Positions 7,654 to 18,007 of a DNA stretch of 49,527 nucleotides are shown here, piece after piece. Location of the stretch: contig DAOUJL010000067.1 in NCBI GenBank assembly GCA_034422735.1, positions 1-49,527 on the forward strand, written 5' to 3'. The translations under genes were made by a program, and so were the position numbers. The stretch's first letter is position 1, and every line of letters starts with the position of its first letter. Source of the stretch: CATOSD01 sp034422735 (GTDB taxonomy: Bacteria; Chloroflexota; Dehalococcoidia; Lucifugimonadales; CATOSD01). The notes below the pieces were generated by a model, which was not told the origin of the DNA, did no database searches, and saw only the letters and a list, made by a program, of their open reading frames with translations.

Positions 7654-8346
7654 ATGCCAAACTCACCAGCGACACCACAATCGCGGCAAGTGACGTTCGC
7701 CGGCTCCGGCGTGACACTGGAAGGCGTGTTGCACCTGCCGGACGATGAGCGGGAGAAGCTTCCTGCCGTCGCTCTGTGCCATCCGCACCCTCGCTACGGC
7801 GGCAACATGCACAACGGCGTCGTCACGGCGATGGCGGCGGGACTGCTCGCCTCTGGAGTGGCGGTGCTGCGCTTCAACTTCCGCGGTGTCGGCGCGAGTG
7901 ATGGTTCGTTCTCCCAAGGCGTGGGCGAGGTGGACGACGCACTGGCCGCCGCCGATTACCTGGCACTGCACGACCGCGTCGAGACGACGCGCGTGGGGAT
8001 GGCGGGCTACTCGTTCGGGGCGTGGATCGCCCTGGAGGCAAGCAGGCTGAGCGGCACTATCCAGGCGGTTGCGTCGATAGCGTGTCCCATGGGCGCGTAC
8101 ACCGCGCTGGGAGTGGACGAGCTGCTCCAGCCCAAGCTGCTCGTGTGCGGCGAATTCGACCACGACTTCCCGGTGGAGCACTTCCGCTTTCTGTCGAGAA
8201 GGTTCATGGAGCCGAAGGAGGTGCACGTGCAGTACGGCGCGGACCACTTCTTCGGCGGCCACGAGACGGACATCGGCGACCTCACCGCCGCGTTCATGGC
8301 GCGATGGCTGGGCGACCGCGCCCCCGGCGACGTGGGCGGGTTCTAG
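7654..8346 (+). CDS. Alpha/beta hydrolase (dienelactone hydrolase-like)
   Basis: A 230-residue alpha/beta hydrolase. The nucleophile elbow is GYSFGA (Ser120). The oxyanion strand HPHPRYGGNMHNGVV precedes RFNFRGVGASDG. The acid is probably in GEFDHDFP (Asp169 or Asp171) and the histidine is His198 in GADHFF. This is the short alpha/beta hydrolase form without a lid, often annotated as dienelactone hydrolase or YpfH-like. It is the first gene of a same-strand cluster with a close paralogue 19 bp downstream and fumarase after that. Substrate is not predictable from sequence. Confidence 0.82.
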   Translation: MPNSPATPQSRQVTFAGSGVTLEGVLHLPDDEREKLPAVALCHPHPRYGGNMHNGVVTAMAAGLLASGVAVLRFNFRGVGASDGSFSQGVGEVDDALAAADYLALHDRVETTRVGMAGYSFGAWIALEASRLSGTIQAVASIACPMGAYTALGVDELLQPKLLVCGEFDHDFPVEHFRFLSRRFMEPKEVHVQYGADHFFGGHETDIGDLTAAFMARWLGDRAPGDVGGF

Positions 8347-8365
8347 CTACGGAGACGACGGGCCA

Positions 8366-9016
8366 ATGCGTCAGACCGCCATAGGATTCCGCAGTCAGGG
8401 TCTCACGCTGGAGGGCGTGCTGACGTCGCCGCAGGGCATAGCGGGAGACCTGCCGACGCTGGTGGTGTGCCACCCTCACCCCGTGCTCGGCGGCGACATG
8501 GAGAACGCCGTTGTGATGGCGATCTGCCGCGCCGCCGACAGCCGCGGGCTGGCGACGCTGCGCTTCAATTTTCGCGGCGTGGGAGACAGCGAGGGCGAGT
8601 TCAGCAACGGCAAGGGCGAGCAACGCGACCTCGAGTCAGCCTTGAAAGTCGCCCGAAAGTGGCCGGGCCTCGATGGAAAGCGGATCGCCGTCGCGGGCTA
8701 CTCATTCGGAGCGTCCGTCGTGCTGGGTGGGCTGCGGCGTTGCCGCCCTGCGCTCTGCCTGGCGTTCGTCGCGCCGCCCATCGCCGCCGTCACGGAATCG
8801 CGAATAGCGTCGGACAAGCGGCCCAAGCTGTTCGCCACCGGCCAGGACGACCGTATTTCGCCGCCGGTGGCCTTGCAGGGCGCCCTGGATGACATGCGGC
8901 AGCCGGTGCGCTTCACGGAGATCGCGGGCGCGGCGCACAACATGCTGGGCCGCGAGCGCGAGGTGGGCGAGTTGGTGGCAGCGTTCGTAGCGGAAGAGCT
9001 GGGCCTATCCGGCTAG
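8366..9016 (+). CDS. Alpha/beta hydrolase, tandem paralogue
   Basis: A 216-residue alpha/beta hydrolase with GYSFGA (Ser113), HPHPVLGGDMENAVV, RFNFRGVGDSEGEFS and a C-terminal GAAHNM histidine. It shares these blocks with the preceding protein, so the two are tandem duplicates that have since diverged. A GGAG lies ten bases before the ATG. Both are cotranscribed in appearance with fumarase, whose start is 28 bp downstream. The paralogue pair may act on related esters or lactones, but this is inference. Confidence 0.82.
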   Translation: MRQTAIGFRSQGLTLEGVLTSPQGIAGDLPTLVVCHPHPVLGGDMENAVVMAICRAADSRGLATLRFNFRGVGDSEGEFSNGKGEQRDLESALKVARKWPGLDGKRIAVAGYSFGASVVLGGLRRCRPALCLAFVAPPIAAVTESRIASDKRPKLFATGQDDRISPPVALQGALDDMRQPVRFTEIAGAAHNMLGREREVGELVAAFVAEELGLSG

Positions 9017-9044
9017 GATAAGCACGAAAGAACAGGAGCGACGA

Positions 9045-10472
9045 TTGACGGACCAGAGAGATTTCAGAAAAGAGCGCGACTCGATGGGCGAGTTCGACGT
9101 GCCGGCGGACGCCTACTACGGCGCCAACACCATGCGCGCGGTGCTCAACTTCCCCATCAGCGACCTGCGGTTTCCGCGGTCGTTCATCCGGGCGGTGGCC
9201 CAGATCAAGCTCGCGGCGGCGCAGGTGAACCGCGAGCTGGAGCTATTGGACGGGGGACTCGCCGACGCCATCGCCAGCGCGGCGCAGGAGGTGGAGGACG
9301 GCGGACTCGATGACCAGTTCGTGGTGGATATCTTCCAGACCGGCTCCGGCACATCCACCAACATGAACGCCAACGAGGTCATCTCCAACCGCGCCATCGA
9401 GTTGCTCGGCGGCGAGATAGGCTCGCGCACGCCCGTCCATCCCAACGACCACGTGAACATAGGCCAGTCGTCCAACGACGTCATACCCACGGCCATACAC
9501 ATATCGGCGCTCAAGGCCATCGAGGACGACCTCGCGCCCGCCATCGCCAAACTGCAGAGGGAGTTCGAGCGCAAGGCCGAGGAGTTCATGCCCATCATCA
9601 AGACGGGCAGAACCCACCTGCAGGACGCAACGCCGGTGCGGCTGGGCCAGGAGTTCCAGGGGTACGCCGCCCAGATGGAGCGCTCGCTGCGAAGGCTGGA
9701 CCATGCGCGCGCCGAGCTTTCCGAGGTTGCGCTGGGCGGCACCGCCGTGGGCACAGGGATCAACACGCATCCCGAATTCGCCTCGCGGGTGTGCGAGAAG
9801 CTCTCCGAGATGCTGGGTGTAACCGTGACGGAGACCGACGCGGACGGGCACTTCCAGGCTCAGAGCACCCTGGACGGCGTGGTGGCGGCGAGCGGCGCGC
9901 TGAAGACGATTGCCGTGAGCCTGATGAAGATCTGCAACGACATCCGCTGGCTGGGCTCCGGTCCCCGGGCCGGGCTTGGCGAGATAGACCTGCCAGAGGT
10001 GCAGCCCGGAAGCTCCATCATGCCCGGCAAGGTCAACCCGGTTATACCCGAATCCGTGTGCCAGGTAGCCGCCCAGGTGATAGGCAACGACGCGGCCATA
10101 GCGGTGGCGGGGCAGTCGGGCAACTTCGAGATCAACGTGATGATGCCGGTTGCCGCGTACAACCTGTTGCAGTCGATAGACCTGCTGGCGGCGGCCGCAG
10201 ACAACCTTGCGGAGCAGTGCGTGAGCGGCCTTAAGGCGACGCAGCGCGGCCCGGAGATGGTCGAGCGTGGACTCGCCATCGTCACGTCGCTGGTGCCGCA
10301 CGTCGGCTACGACGCCTCAGCCGCGATAGCCAAGGAGGCGCAGGCGACGGGCAGGACGGTGAAGGAGGTCGCCCTGGAGACGACGAGCTTCAGCGGCGAC
10401 GAGCTCGACGACATTCTCGACCCGAGCTCGATGACCGAGCCGGGGCTCGGCGCGGGCGTGTCAGTAGGCTAG
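9045..10472 (+). CDS. fumC: Class II fumarate hydratase
   Basis: A 475-residue class II fumarase/aspartase-superfamily protein, the normal length. It carries the signature GSSIMPGKVNP at 322-332 with the catalytic serine in the mobile loop, plus TGSGTSTNMNANEV and GRTHLQDATPV, all typical of FumC. It interconverts fumarate and malate in the TCA cycle in the cytoplasm as a homotetramer. Aspartase is a close alternative, but the GSGTSTNMN block and overall match favour fumarase. The start is TTG 9045 with AGGAG six bases upstream. Its last 12 bp overlap the convergent CCA-adding enzyme gene. Confidence 0.9.
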   Translation: MTDQRDFRKERDSMGEFDVPADAYYGANTMRAVLNFPISDLRFPRSFIRAVAQIKLAAAQVNRELELLDGGLADAIASAAQEVEDGGLDDQFVVDIFQTGSGTSTNMNANEVISNRAIELLGGEIGSRTPVHPNDHVNIGQSSNDVIPTAIHISALKAIEDDLAPAIAKLQREFERKAEEFMPIIKTGRTHLQDATPVRLGQEFQGYAAQMERSLRRLDHARAELSEVALGGTAVGTGINTHPEFASRVCEKLSEMLGVTVTETDADGHFQAQSTLDGVVAASGALKTIAVSLMKICNDIRWLGSGPRAGLGEIDLPEVQPGSSIMPGKVNPVIPESVCQVAAQVIGNDAAIAVAGQSGNFEINVMMPVAAYNLLQSIDLLAAAADNLAEQCVSGLKATQRGPEMVERGLAIVTSLVPHVGYDASAAIAKEAQATGRTVKEVALETTSFSGDELDDILDPSSMTEPGLGAGVSVG

Positions 10473-11699
10473 CCGCCCCCGCACATAGGCCACCTCGTCT
10501 TCACGAGTGACGACCTCGCCGTCTAGGCGCGCGCGTCTGAGCGCACGCAGCAGCTTTCCTACTGTCGGCCCTTCTTCCACGCCCAGCGCCAGCAGGTCGT
10601 GGCCGTCCAGCAGCGGGCGGACGTGGCGTAGCTCGTCCAGATAGCGACGAGCCCACGCAGAAGCCGATTCGTCGGCAGCCCACGCGACGAAGCCGCGCAG
10701 GGCGTGCTCGTCGTAGACACTCAGGAGGTCGTCCACCTCGCTTGTCCGCAGTCTGGAGTGAGTCAGGCGGCCTGCGACGTCCCGCAGCGCGATGGTGTCT
10801 CGCGCGACCCGCGCCCAGTCCGCGCCCATGTTCAGCCTGCGCGTTAGCACGGGGGTCGCCTCCGCGGGCAGCGACGACATCAGTAGCGCCAGCAGCACCG
10901 GCCTGGCGGCCAACTCCGGTCCGCCTGCCAGCGCGTCGATGTGTGCAAGTGTCGCGTCGTCAGGGTTCAGCGCGTGGTGAATAGAGCGCAGCGCGCCTGA
11001 GTCGCGCATCAGCCGCAGTATGGATGCGGCGCGCGGCTCGTCGAACACGCGCTCCAGCTCGTGGCGTAGCCGGTCGCCGGAGATCGTGTCCAGGTGGCGC
11101 AGGTCGCGCTCCAGGGCCTGCCGGGTCTCCGGCTCGATGCGGAACTCGTAGCGGCCCGCGTATCGGAATGCCCGCACGATGCGCGTCGCGTCATCGCGGA
11201 AGCTGCCGTCGTGCAGCGTGCGGACCAACCTGTTCCGCAGGTCCTCGACGCCGCCGAACTCGTCCAGAAGTTCGCCCCACGAATCGCCGCGCAACTCGAC
11301 GGCCATCGCGTTGATCGTGAAGTCGCGCCTTGCCAAGTCGTCGCGTATGCCGCCGGGGCTTACGGTCGGCAGCGCGCCCGGATGTGCGTAGGTCTCCGTG
11401 CGCGCCATGGCCAGGTCGAACGCCACGCCGCCGGCCCTGATCTTGTGTGTGCCGAACTGGGACGACGCGACGACCTCGCCGCCAAGCGCCTCGGCCAAGT
11501 CGCGACCGAAGGCCGCGCCGCCGGAGACGCTCACCAGGTCGACGTCAGCGACGGGCCGGCCCAGCAGGGCGTCCCGCACCGCGCCGCCCACCAGGTACAG
11601 ACGCACGCCGCGCCGCGCCGACTCCTCTGCGGCTCTTGTCAGAAGCTCCCTTTGCTCCGGCGCCAGCGCCGAATCAAGCAACTCTGCAACGTTTGGCAA
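10461..11699 (-). CDS. CCA-adding enzyme / poly(A) polymerase family nucleotidyltransferase
   Basis: A class II tRNA nucleotidyltransferase-like protein of 412 residues. LVGGAVRDALLGRPVADVDLV gives the family GGxxRD (38-43) and the catalytic DVD pair (52-54). RRDFTINAMAVEL is the conserved neck motif. It should add or repair the tRNA 3' CCA, which fits the tRNA-Leu(CAA) gene here that lacks an encoded CCA. The start chosen is TTG 11699 with GGGGAGG seven bases upstream. A longer frame reaching 11858 would read through the promoter. The stop overlaps the end of fumC by 12 bp in convergent orientation. Confidence 0.87.
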   Translation of the reverse strand: MPNVAELLDSALAPEQRELLTRAAEESARRGVRLYLVGGAVRDALLGRPVADVDLVSVSGGAAFGRDLAEALGGEVVASSQFGTHKIRAGGVAFDLAMARTETYAHPGALPTVSPGGIRDDLARRDFTINAMAVELRGDSWGELLDEFGGVEDLRNRLVRTLHDGSFRDDATRIVRAFRYAGRYEFRIEPETRQALERDLRHLDTISGDRLRHELERVFDEPRAASILRLMRDSGALRSIHHALNPDDATLAHIDALAGGPELAARPVLLALLMSSLPAEATPVLTRRLNMGADWARVARDTIALRDVAGRLTHSRLRTSEVDDLLSVYDEHALRGFVAWAADESASAWARRYLDELRHVRPLLDGHDLLALGVEEGPTVGKLLRALRRARLDGEVVTREDEVAYVRGRLAY

Positions 11700-11730
11700 C
11701 GGTGGCGCCTCCCCTCGACGCGGTGGCGCG

Positions 11731-11739
11731 ATTATAGCA
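11731..11739 (-). promoter_or_regulatory. Consensus extended -10 promoter (CCA-adding enzyme)
   Basis: TGC-TATAAT on the minus strand, a perfect extended -10. The start site would be near 11724, just ahead of the GGGGAGG ribosome binding site. This supports the TTG 11699 start. Confidence 0.6.
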
Positions 11740-11832
11740 CCCGCGCCCTCGGTGGTTGCGCCCCGTGGGATGGTGTACCATATGCCCGGCCCGGCTGTTC
11801 GCCGCGCCCATCCCTGGTGGAGGCCCCCAACG

Positions 11833-12279
11833 ATGACCGACGCCGGAAGCCCCATCACTATCGACGACCCGGTCGCCGCCGCGCGCGACTGGTTCGCCGA
11901 ATTGGGCCGCTGCTGCGCCGCCGTGGACTACGACTCGGCGGAGGCCATCTTCGCGCCGGACGTGGTCTCCTTCGGGACCAGGGCTGACGTCGTGGCCGGT
12001 CTCGGTCCGCTGCGGCGCAACCAGTGGGAGGGCATCTGGCCCAACATCGCGGACTTCCGGATCGACCTCGACAGCGTGCGGTCGGGCGGCGGCGAGCGGC
12101 ACGCCTGGGGCGTCGCCACGTGGACGTCCACCGGCTTCCACGAGAGCGGTGAGGCGTTCCAGAGGCCGGGCAGGGCGACCGTCACGCTGGAGCGCCGCGA
12201 CAGCGTCTGGCTGGCGACCCACACGCACTTCTCGCTCAACCCCGGCACGCCGCCCAGGACGTTTGGGCGGAGGCAGTGA
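11833..12279 (+). CDS. SnoaL-like / NTF2-fold protein
   Basis: A 148-residue protein: a helical start (AARDWFAELGRCCAAVDYDSAEAIFAPDVVSFGT), then alternating beta segments ending in VWLATHTHFSLNPG. This layout is that of the SnoaL-like/DUF4440 NTF2-fold group, which includes ketosteroid isomerase-like enzymes and small-ligand binding proteins. No specific catalytic set can be assigned. The ATG at 11833 has GTGGAGG nine bases upstream. The much longer open frame upstream lies across the CCA-adding enzyme gene and is not coding. It is followed 72 bp later by the CocE/NonD hydrolase. Confidence 0.7.
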   Translation: MTDAGSPITIDDPVAAARDWFAELGRCCAAVDYDSAEAIFAPDVVSFGTRADVVAGLGPLRRNQWEGIWPNIADFRIDLDSVRSGGGERHAWGVATWTSTGFHESGEAFQRPGRATVTLERRDSVWLATHTHFSLNPGTPPRTFGRRQ

Positions 12280-12351
12280 CAAGCTCGCCGAACTGGGTAG
12301 TGCGGACACTCCCTTTCCGGCCTGAAATCCAACACTTCGAGAGGTGAGCAG

Positions 12352-14211
12352 ATGACGACCGCATACGAGGGCTCGGTCCAGCGATACGAGTCGATAGCCG
12401 AGCGAAACGTGATGATGCGAACGCGCGACGGCGTGGCACTCGCCGCCGACGTCTACTATCCGGCGCTGGAGGGACACAGGGCGGAGGGCGCCTTCCCGGT
12501 CGTGCTGGAGCGCACGCCCTACGGCAAGTCCGCGCCGCGCCAGGCCAACAAGGGCCACTACTTCGCGCGGCGCGGCTACGTGTGCGTGATCCAGGACGTG
12601 CGTGGACGCTTCGACTCGGAGGGCGAGTTCTACGCATTCGCCAAGGAGGCGCCCGATGGTTACGACTGCGTGGAGTGGATAGCGTCCCAGCCCTGGAGCG
12701 ACGGCAAGATTGGCACCATGGGCGACTCCTACGCCGGCAGCGACCAGGCCGCGCTGGCGACGATGGACCCGCCGCACCTCTCGGCGATGGTCGTCGCGGT
12801 CGGCGCGTCCAACTACTACCACAGCTCGATGCGGCAGAACGGCGCTCTGGAGCAACGCTTTTTCATCTACGCCTTCCGCATGGCGGTCACGAGCCGGGAG
12901 GCGGCTGCCGACCCGTCCCTCAAGGCAGCGCTCATTCGCGAGTACACGCAGCGGCTCCCGGACCACGTGAGGAGCTTCCCGCTGAAGGAGGGCACGACGA
13001 TCCTGCGGCGCCTGCCGTCCTACGAGCGGTGGGCCATAGACCTGGTGACGCACGGCGAATACTCCGACTACTGGAAGCAGCGGGGCTACGCGCCGGACGA
13101 GTACTACGAGGAGCACGCGGACGTGCCCACGCTGTACCTGGGCGGCTGGTACGACTCCTACGCCCGCAACACCTGCGCGAGCTACGCGGCGCTGAGCAAG
13201 ATGAAGAAGTCTCACCAGCACCTGCTGATGGGGCCGTGGACGCACGGGCAGTACGAGGTCACGCAGTCTGGAGACCTGGACTTCGGGCCGGACGCGCAGA
13301 TCCACTACAACGACCTGCGGCTGTCCTTCTTCGACCACCACCTGAAGGGCCTCCAGTCTGCCGCGGCGGACTGGGCGCCGGTGCGCATCTTCACCATGGG
13401 CACCGGCGACGGCGCGCGGGACATCTTGGGCGCGCCGGGAGCGAACGAGGAGTACGCGGGGCTGATAAGCCACGGCGGCTACTGGCGGGACGAGACAGAC
13501 TGGCCGGTTCCCGACACCAGCTTCACGCCGTACTATCTGGGCGCCGACGGCGGTCTCTCGCCCGACCGGCCCGCCGACGCAGACACCGCACCCAGCCGTT
13601 ACACGTTCGACCCGTCGGACCCGGTGCCGACCATCGGCGGCGGCATATCGGCGGCGGAGACCATCATGCGCGCGGGCGCGTTCGACCAGCGCGGCCGCCC
13701 CGACTTCTTTGGCTGCGACGACACGCTGCCGCTGAACTCGCGCCACGACGTGCTGACGTTCCAGACAGATCCGCTGGAACGCCCGGTGGAGGTCACCGGC
13801 CCCATCGAGGTGCGGCTGTGGGTGTCTTCGTCCGCGCCGGACACGGACTTCACGGCGAAGCTGCTGGACGTGTACCCACCTAACGCCGAGCATCCCGACG
13901 GGCTGGCGATCAATCTGACGGACTCGATCATCCGCGCGCGCTACCGCAACGGCTGGGAGACGCCGGAGCTGATGGAGCCGGGCGAGGCGTACGAGCTGGT
14001 CTTCCAGCTATACCCCACCTCCAACGTGTTCAAGGCGGGACACCGCATCCGCCTGGACGTGAGCAGCAGCAACTGGCCGCGCTTCGACGCGAACCCCAAC
14101 ACGGGCGGCCCGCTCGGCCTGGAGCAGCGCAGCGTGGTGGCGCATCAGGCGGTGTACCACGACGCCGAGCGCGCTTCGTGCGTTGTGCTGCCCATCGGCA
14201 GGGAGGGGTAG
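12352..14211 (+). CDS. CocE/NonD family hydrolase (S15-type)
   Basis: A 619-residue protein with an alpha/beta hydrolase N-terminus and a C-terminal jelly-roll (X-Pro dipeptidyl-peptidase C-terminal) domain. The serine elbow is GTMGDSYAG (Ser126), matching the GxSYxG form of the cocaine esterase/glutaryl-7-ACA acylase family. ERTPYGKS and QDVRGRFDSEG are the usual oxyanion-region blocks. Near the C-terminus, HRIRLDVSSSNWPRFDANPNTG is the family's jelly-roll signature. No signal peptide is visible, so it is probably cytoplasmic. Substrate (ester, amide or peptide) is unknown. Confidence 0.88.
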   Translation: MTTAYEGSVQRYESIAERNVMMRTRDGVALAADVYYPALEGHRAEGAFPVVLERTPYGKSAPRQANKGHYFARRGYVCVIQDVRGRFDSEGEFYAFAKEAPDGYDCVEWIASQPWSDGKIGTMGDSYAGSDQAALATMDPPHLSAMVVAVGASNYYHSSMRQNGALEQRFFIYAFRMAVTSREAAADPSLKAALIREYTQRLPDHVRSFPLKEGTTILRRLPSYERWAIDLVTHGEYSDYWKQRGYAPDEYYEEHADVPTLYLGGWYDSYARNTCASYAALSKMKKSHQHLLMGPWTHGQYEVTQSGDLDFGPDAQIHYNDLRLSFFDHHLKGLQSAAADWAPVRIFTMGTGDGARDILGAPGANEEYAGLISHGGYWRDETDWPVPDTSFTPYYLGADGGLSPDRPADADTAPSRYTFDPSDPVPTIGGGISAAETIMRAGAFDQRGRPDFFGCDDTLPLNSRHDVLTFQTDPLERPVEVTGPIEVRLWVSSSAPDTDFTAKLLDVYPPNAEHPDGLAINLTDSIIRARYRNGWETPELMEPGEAYELVFQLYPTSNVFKAGHRIRLDVSSSNWPRFDANPNTGGPLGLEQRSVVAHQAVYHDAERASCVVLPIGREG

Positions 14212-14229
14212 GCTGAGAGGCCCCGATTG

Positions 14230-14258
14230 TTGACTGGACGGCGGCCCAAACCTATACT
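14230..14258 (+). promoter_or_regulatory. Strong predicted dnaN promoter
   Basis: TTGACT (14230-14235), 17-bp spacer, TATACT (14253-14258). A GGAGGT ribosome binding site follows at 14274-14279, eight bases before the ATG. Confidence 0.7.
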
Positions 14259-14287
14259 GTTGCGCACCTAAACGGAGGTTTCGAGGA

Positions 14288-15445
14288 ATGAGGCTTACGT
14301 GCCTTCAAGAGAATCTCAGCCGGGGGCTTGGCGTCGTGGGCAGGGCCGTCGCCACCCGCACCACCTTGCCGATCACCCAGCACGTGCTCCTGTCCACGGA
14401 CAGGTCCAGGCTCAAGCTGTCTGCTACCAATCTGCAGATAGCCATCAGCACTTGGGTGGGAGCCCAGGTTGAGGACGAAGGGGCCATCACCATTCCGGCC
14501 CGCCTCCTGACCGACTTCGTGAATTCCCTTCCCAACGAGCGCGTCGACGTGGACGCGATAGAGCAACCCAAGGGCCTTAGCTTCAGGTGCGCGCGTTTCG
14601 AGGCCAACATTAACGGCACGGACGCCGAGGACTTCCCGCCCATACCATCCGTGGAAGATGGCGTGGTGTGCAGGATCGACGCGGACGTGCTGCGAAAGGC
14701 CATCAGCCACGTGGAGTTCGCCGCCGCGACGGAGGACTCCCGCCCCGTGCTCACAGGCATCAAGGTGGAGGCCTCGGGAGACGGCTTCACTTTCGCCGCC
14801 GCGGACGGCTTCCGGCTTGCGGTGTACAAGGGCAAGCTGGCGGAGCCCCTGGACGGCGAGCTCGATTTCATCGTTCCGAGCAGGGCTATGCAGGAGGTCA
14901 GCCGGCTCATCGGCAGCCAGCAGGAGCAGGTCGAATTCACCGTCACTACCACGAGGAGCCAGGCGCTGTTCAAGCTCGAGAACGTGGAGCTCACGTCGCA
15001 GCTCATCCAGGGCACTTTCCCCAACTACGGGCAGCTCATTCCCGAAAGCTGGGGTACCCGCGTGGTGGTGGACCTGAACCAGTTCTCGCAGGCCACCAAG
15101 TCCACCTCCATCTTCGCCAGGGACGGCAGCGGAATCGTGAGGCTACAGATTTCGGAGCCTTCCGACGGCTCGGACACGGGCCGCATGTCCATATCCTCCA
15201 GGGCGGAGGAGCTAGGCGAGAACCAGGGCGAGATCGACGGCGAGGTCGAGGGCGACGAGGCCAAGATCGCCTTCAACAGCAAGTACCTCGTCGACGTTCT
15301 GGACGTGCTTCAGGGGAGCAAGGTGGCGCTCGAGACCACCACGCCGTCCAGTCCCGGCGTCATCCGACCCGTCGCAGTGGAGGACGCACCCGAGTCCGCC
15401 GACGAGTACGTGCACGTGGTGATGCCGATGTTCGTGCAGTGGTAA
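14288..15445 (+). CDS. dnaN: DNA polymerase III beta subunit (sliding clamp)
   Basis: A 385-residue protein of normal clamp length with three similar domains. Recognisable blocks are MRLTCLQENLSRGL, LPITQHVLLST, LKLSATNLQIAI, TGIKVEASGDGFTFAAADGFRLAV and the C-terminal VHVVMPMFVQW, which is close to the family ending in PMR/PMFV. It forms the dimeric ring that tethers polymerases to DNA. It has its own strong promoter and GGAGGT site. It is not next to dnaA, recF or gyrB here, so the usual origin-linked order is not preserved. Downstream lies a GC hairpin shared with the convergent tRNA gene. Confidence 0.93.
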   Translation: MRLTCLQENLSRGLGVVGRAVATRTTLPITQHVLLSTDRSRLKLSATNLQIAISTWVGAQVEDEGAITIPARLLTDFVNSLPNERVDVDAIEQPKGLSFRCARFEANINGTDAEDFPPIPSVEDGVVCRIDADVLRKAISHVEFAAATEDSRPVLTGIKVEASGDGFTFAAADGFRLAVYKGKLAEPLDGELDFIVPSRAMQEVSRLIGSQQEQVEFTVTTTRSQALFKLENVELTSQLIQGTFPNYGQLIPESWGTRVVVDLNQFSQATKSTSIFARDGSGIVRLQISEPSDGSDTGRMSISSRAEELGENQGEIDGEVEGDEAKIAFNSKYLVDVLDVLQGSKVALETTTPSSPGVIRPVAVEDAPESADEYVHVVMPMFVQW

Positions 15446-15476
15446 CCGGCTAGCCACCTACGCTACGTAAAGCGGA

Positions 15477-15503
15477 ACGCCCCGCGCCGAATGGCCGGGG
15501 CGT
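15477..15503. terminator. GC hairpin between dnaN and convergent tRNA-Leu
   Basis: ACGCCCCG (15477-15484) pairs with CGGGGCGT (15496-15503). It sits 32 bp after the dnaN stop and 15 bp beyond the tRNA 3' end, so it may serve both strands. T-runs are weak on both sides. Confidence 0.45.
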
Positions 15504-15517
15504 CTGTGTGTTCGGAT

Positions 15518-15605
15518 TGGTGCCCAGGAAGGGATTCGAACCCCCACCCCCTGTAAAGGGAAGCGGATTTTAAGTCCGCCGCGTCTTCCATTCCGCCACC
15601 TGGGC
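15518..15605 (-). tRNA. tRNA-Leu (anticodon UAA)
   Basis: The acceptor arms GCCCAGG and CCTGGGC pair perfectly. The D-arm region reads TGGCGGAATGGAAGACG, and the anticodon loop is CTTAAAA, giving anticodon TAA. A long variable arm typical of leucine tRNAs follows, then GGTTCGAAT in the T arm. The 3' CCA is encoded (15518-15520). It lies 52 bp downstream of the pyrophosphatase gene on the same strand. Confidence 0.93.
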
Positions 15606-15657
15606 CTGACGGCGCCTTTGCCTCTGTGGGGCGCGGGCGCTGCCTGTCGGCGAGTCG

Positions 15658-17700
<2,043 letters not shown>

Positions 17701-17721
17701 GGCCGGCCTCCACAAAAATCT

Positions 17722-17744
17722 CCCCTGTACAGATCGGACAGGGG
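17722..17744 (-). promoter_or_regulatory. Terminator-like hairpin in the hppA leader (possible attenuator)
   Basis: Arms CCCCTGT and ACAGGGG (7 bp) with a 9-nt loop. On the minus strand the hairpin is followed by AGATTTTTG and then, directly, the GGAGG ribosome binding site. No gene upstream on this strand needs a terminator here. Confidence 0.45.
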
Positions 17745-17775
17745 GTCGAGCGTCTTCAGGCGTCGCTCCGCGAAA

Positions 17776-17805
17776 AAGCTAACATAGCGGCAAACGCGAG
17801 GTCAA
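17776..17805 (-). promoter_or_regulatory. Predicted hppA promoter
   Basis: TTGACC (17800-17805), 18-bp spacer, and TAGCTT (17776-17781) preceded by TGT as an extended -10, all on the minus strand. The leader would be about 70 nt. The rest of 17701-18007 shows no gene. Confidence 0.4.
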
Positions 17806-18007
17806 GCAGATTCCGGCCGGTCGGAAACCGCCCCGGATCGACCTCTAAATGCCCCAGAAACCCGCACCTATGGCCTCTTTTCCTGGTTGAACTTCCAATG
17901 CACAGTTGAAACGGCGTAACATAGTGGGCGAAGGGATCGGCGGCGGCATGCGAGACGACGTGTGTTGTGAGAGCGCCCTCCGAATGGGGCACCTGGAGGT
18001 TGGCGGG

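Noticed and set aside
11674..13893. 739-codon minus-strand frame opposite the SnoaL-like and CocE/NonD genes
   Set aside because: No recognisable domain; both plus-strand genes are well supported.
14288..15445. Replication origin near dnaN
   Set aside because: No DnaA gene, no AT-rich unwinding region and no cluster of DnaA boxes was seen around it.
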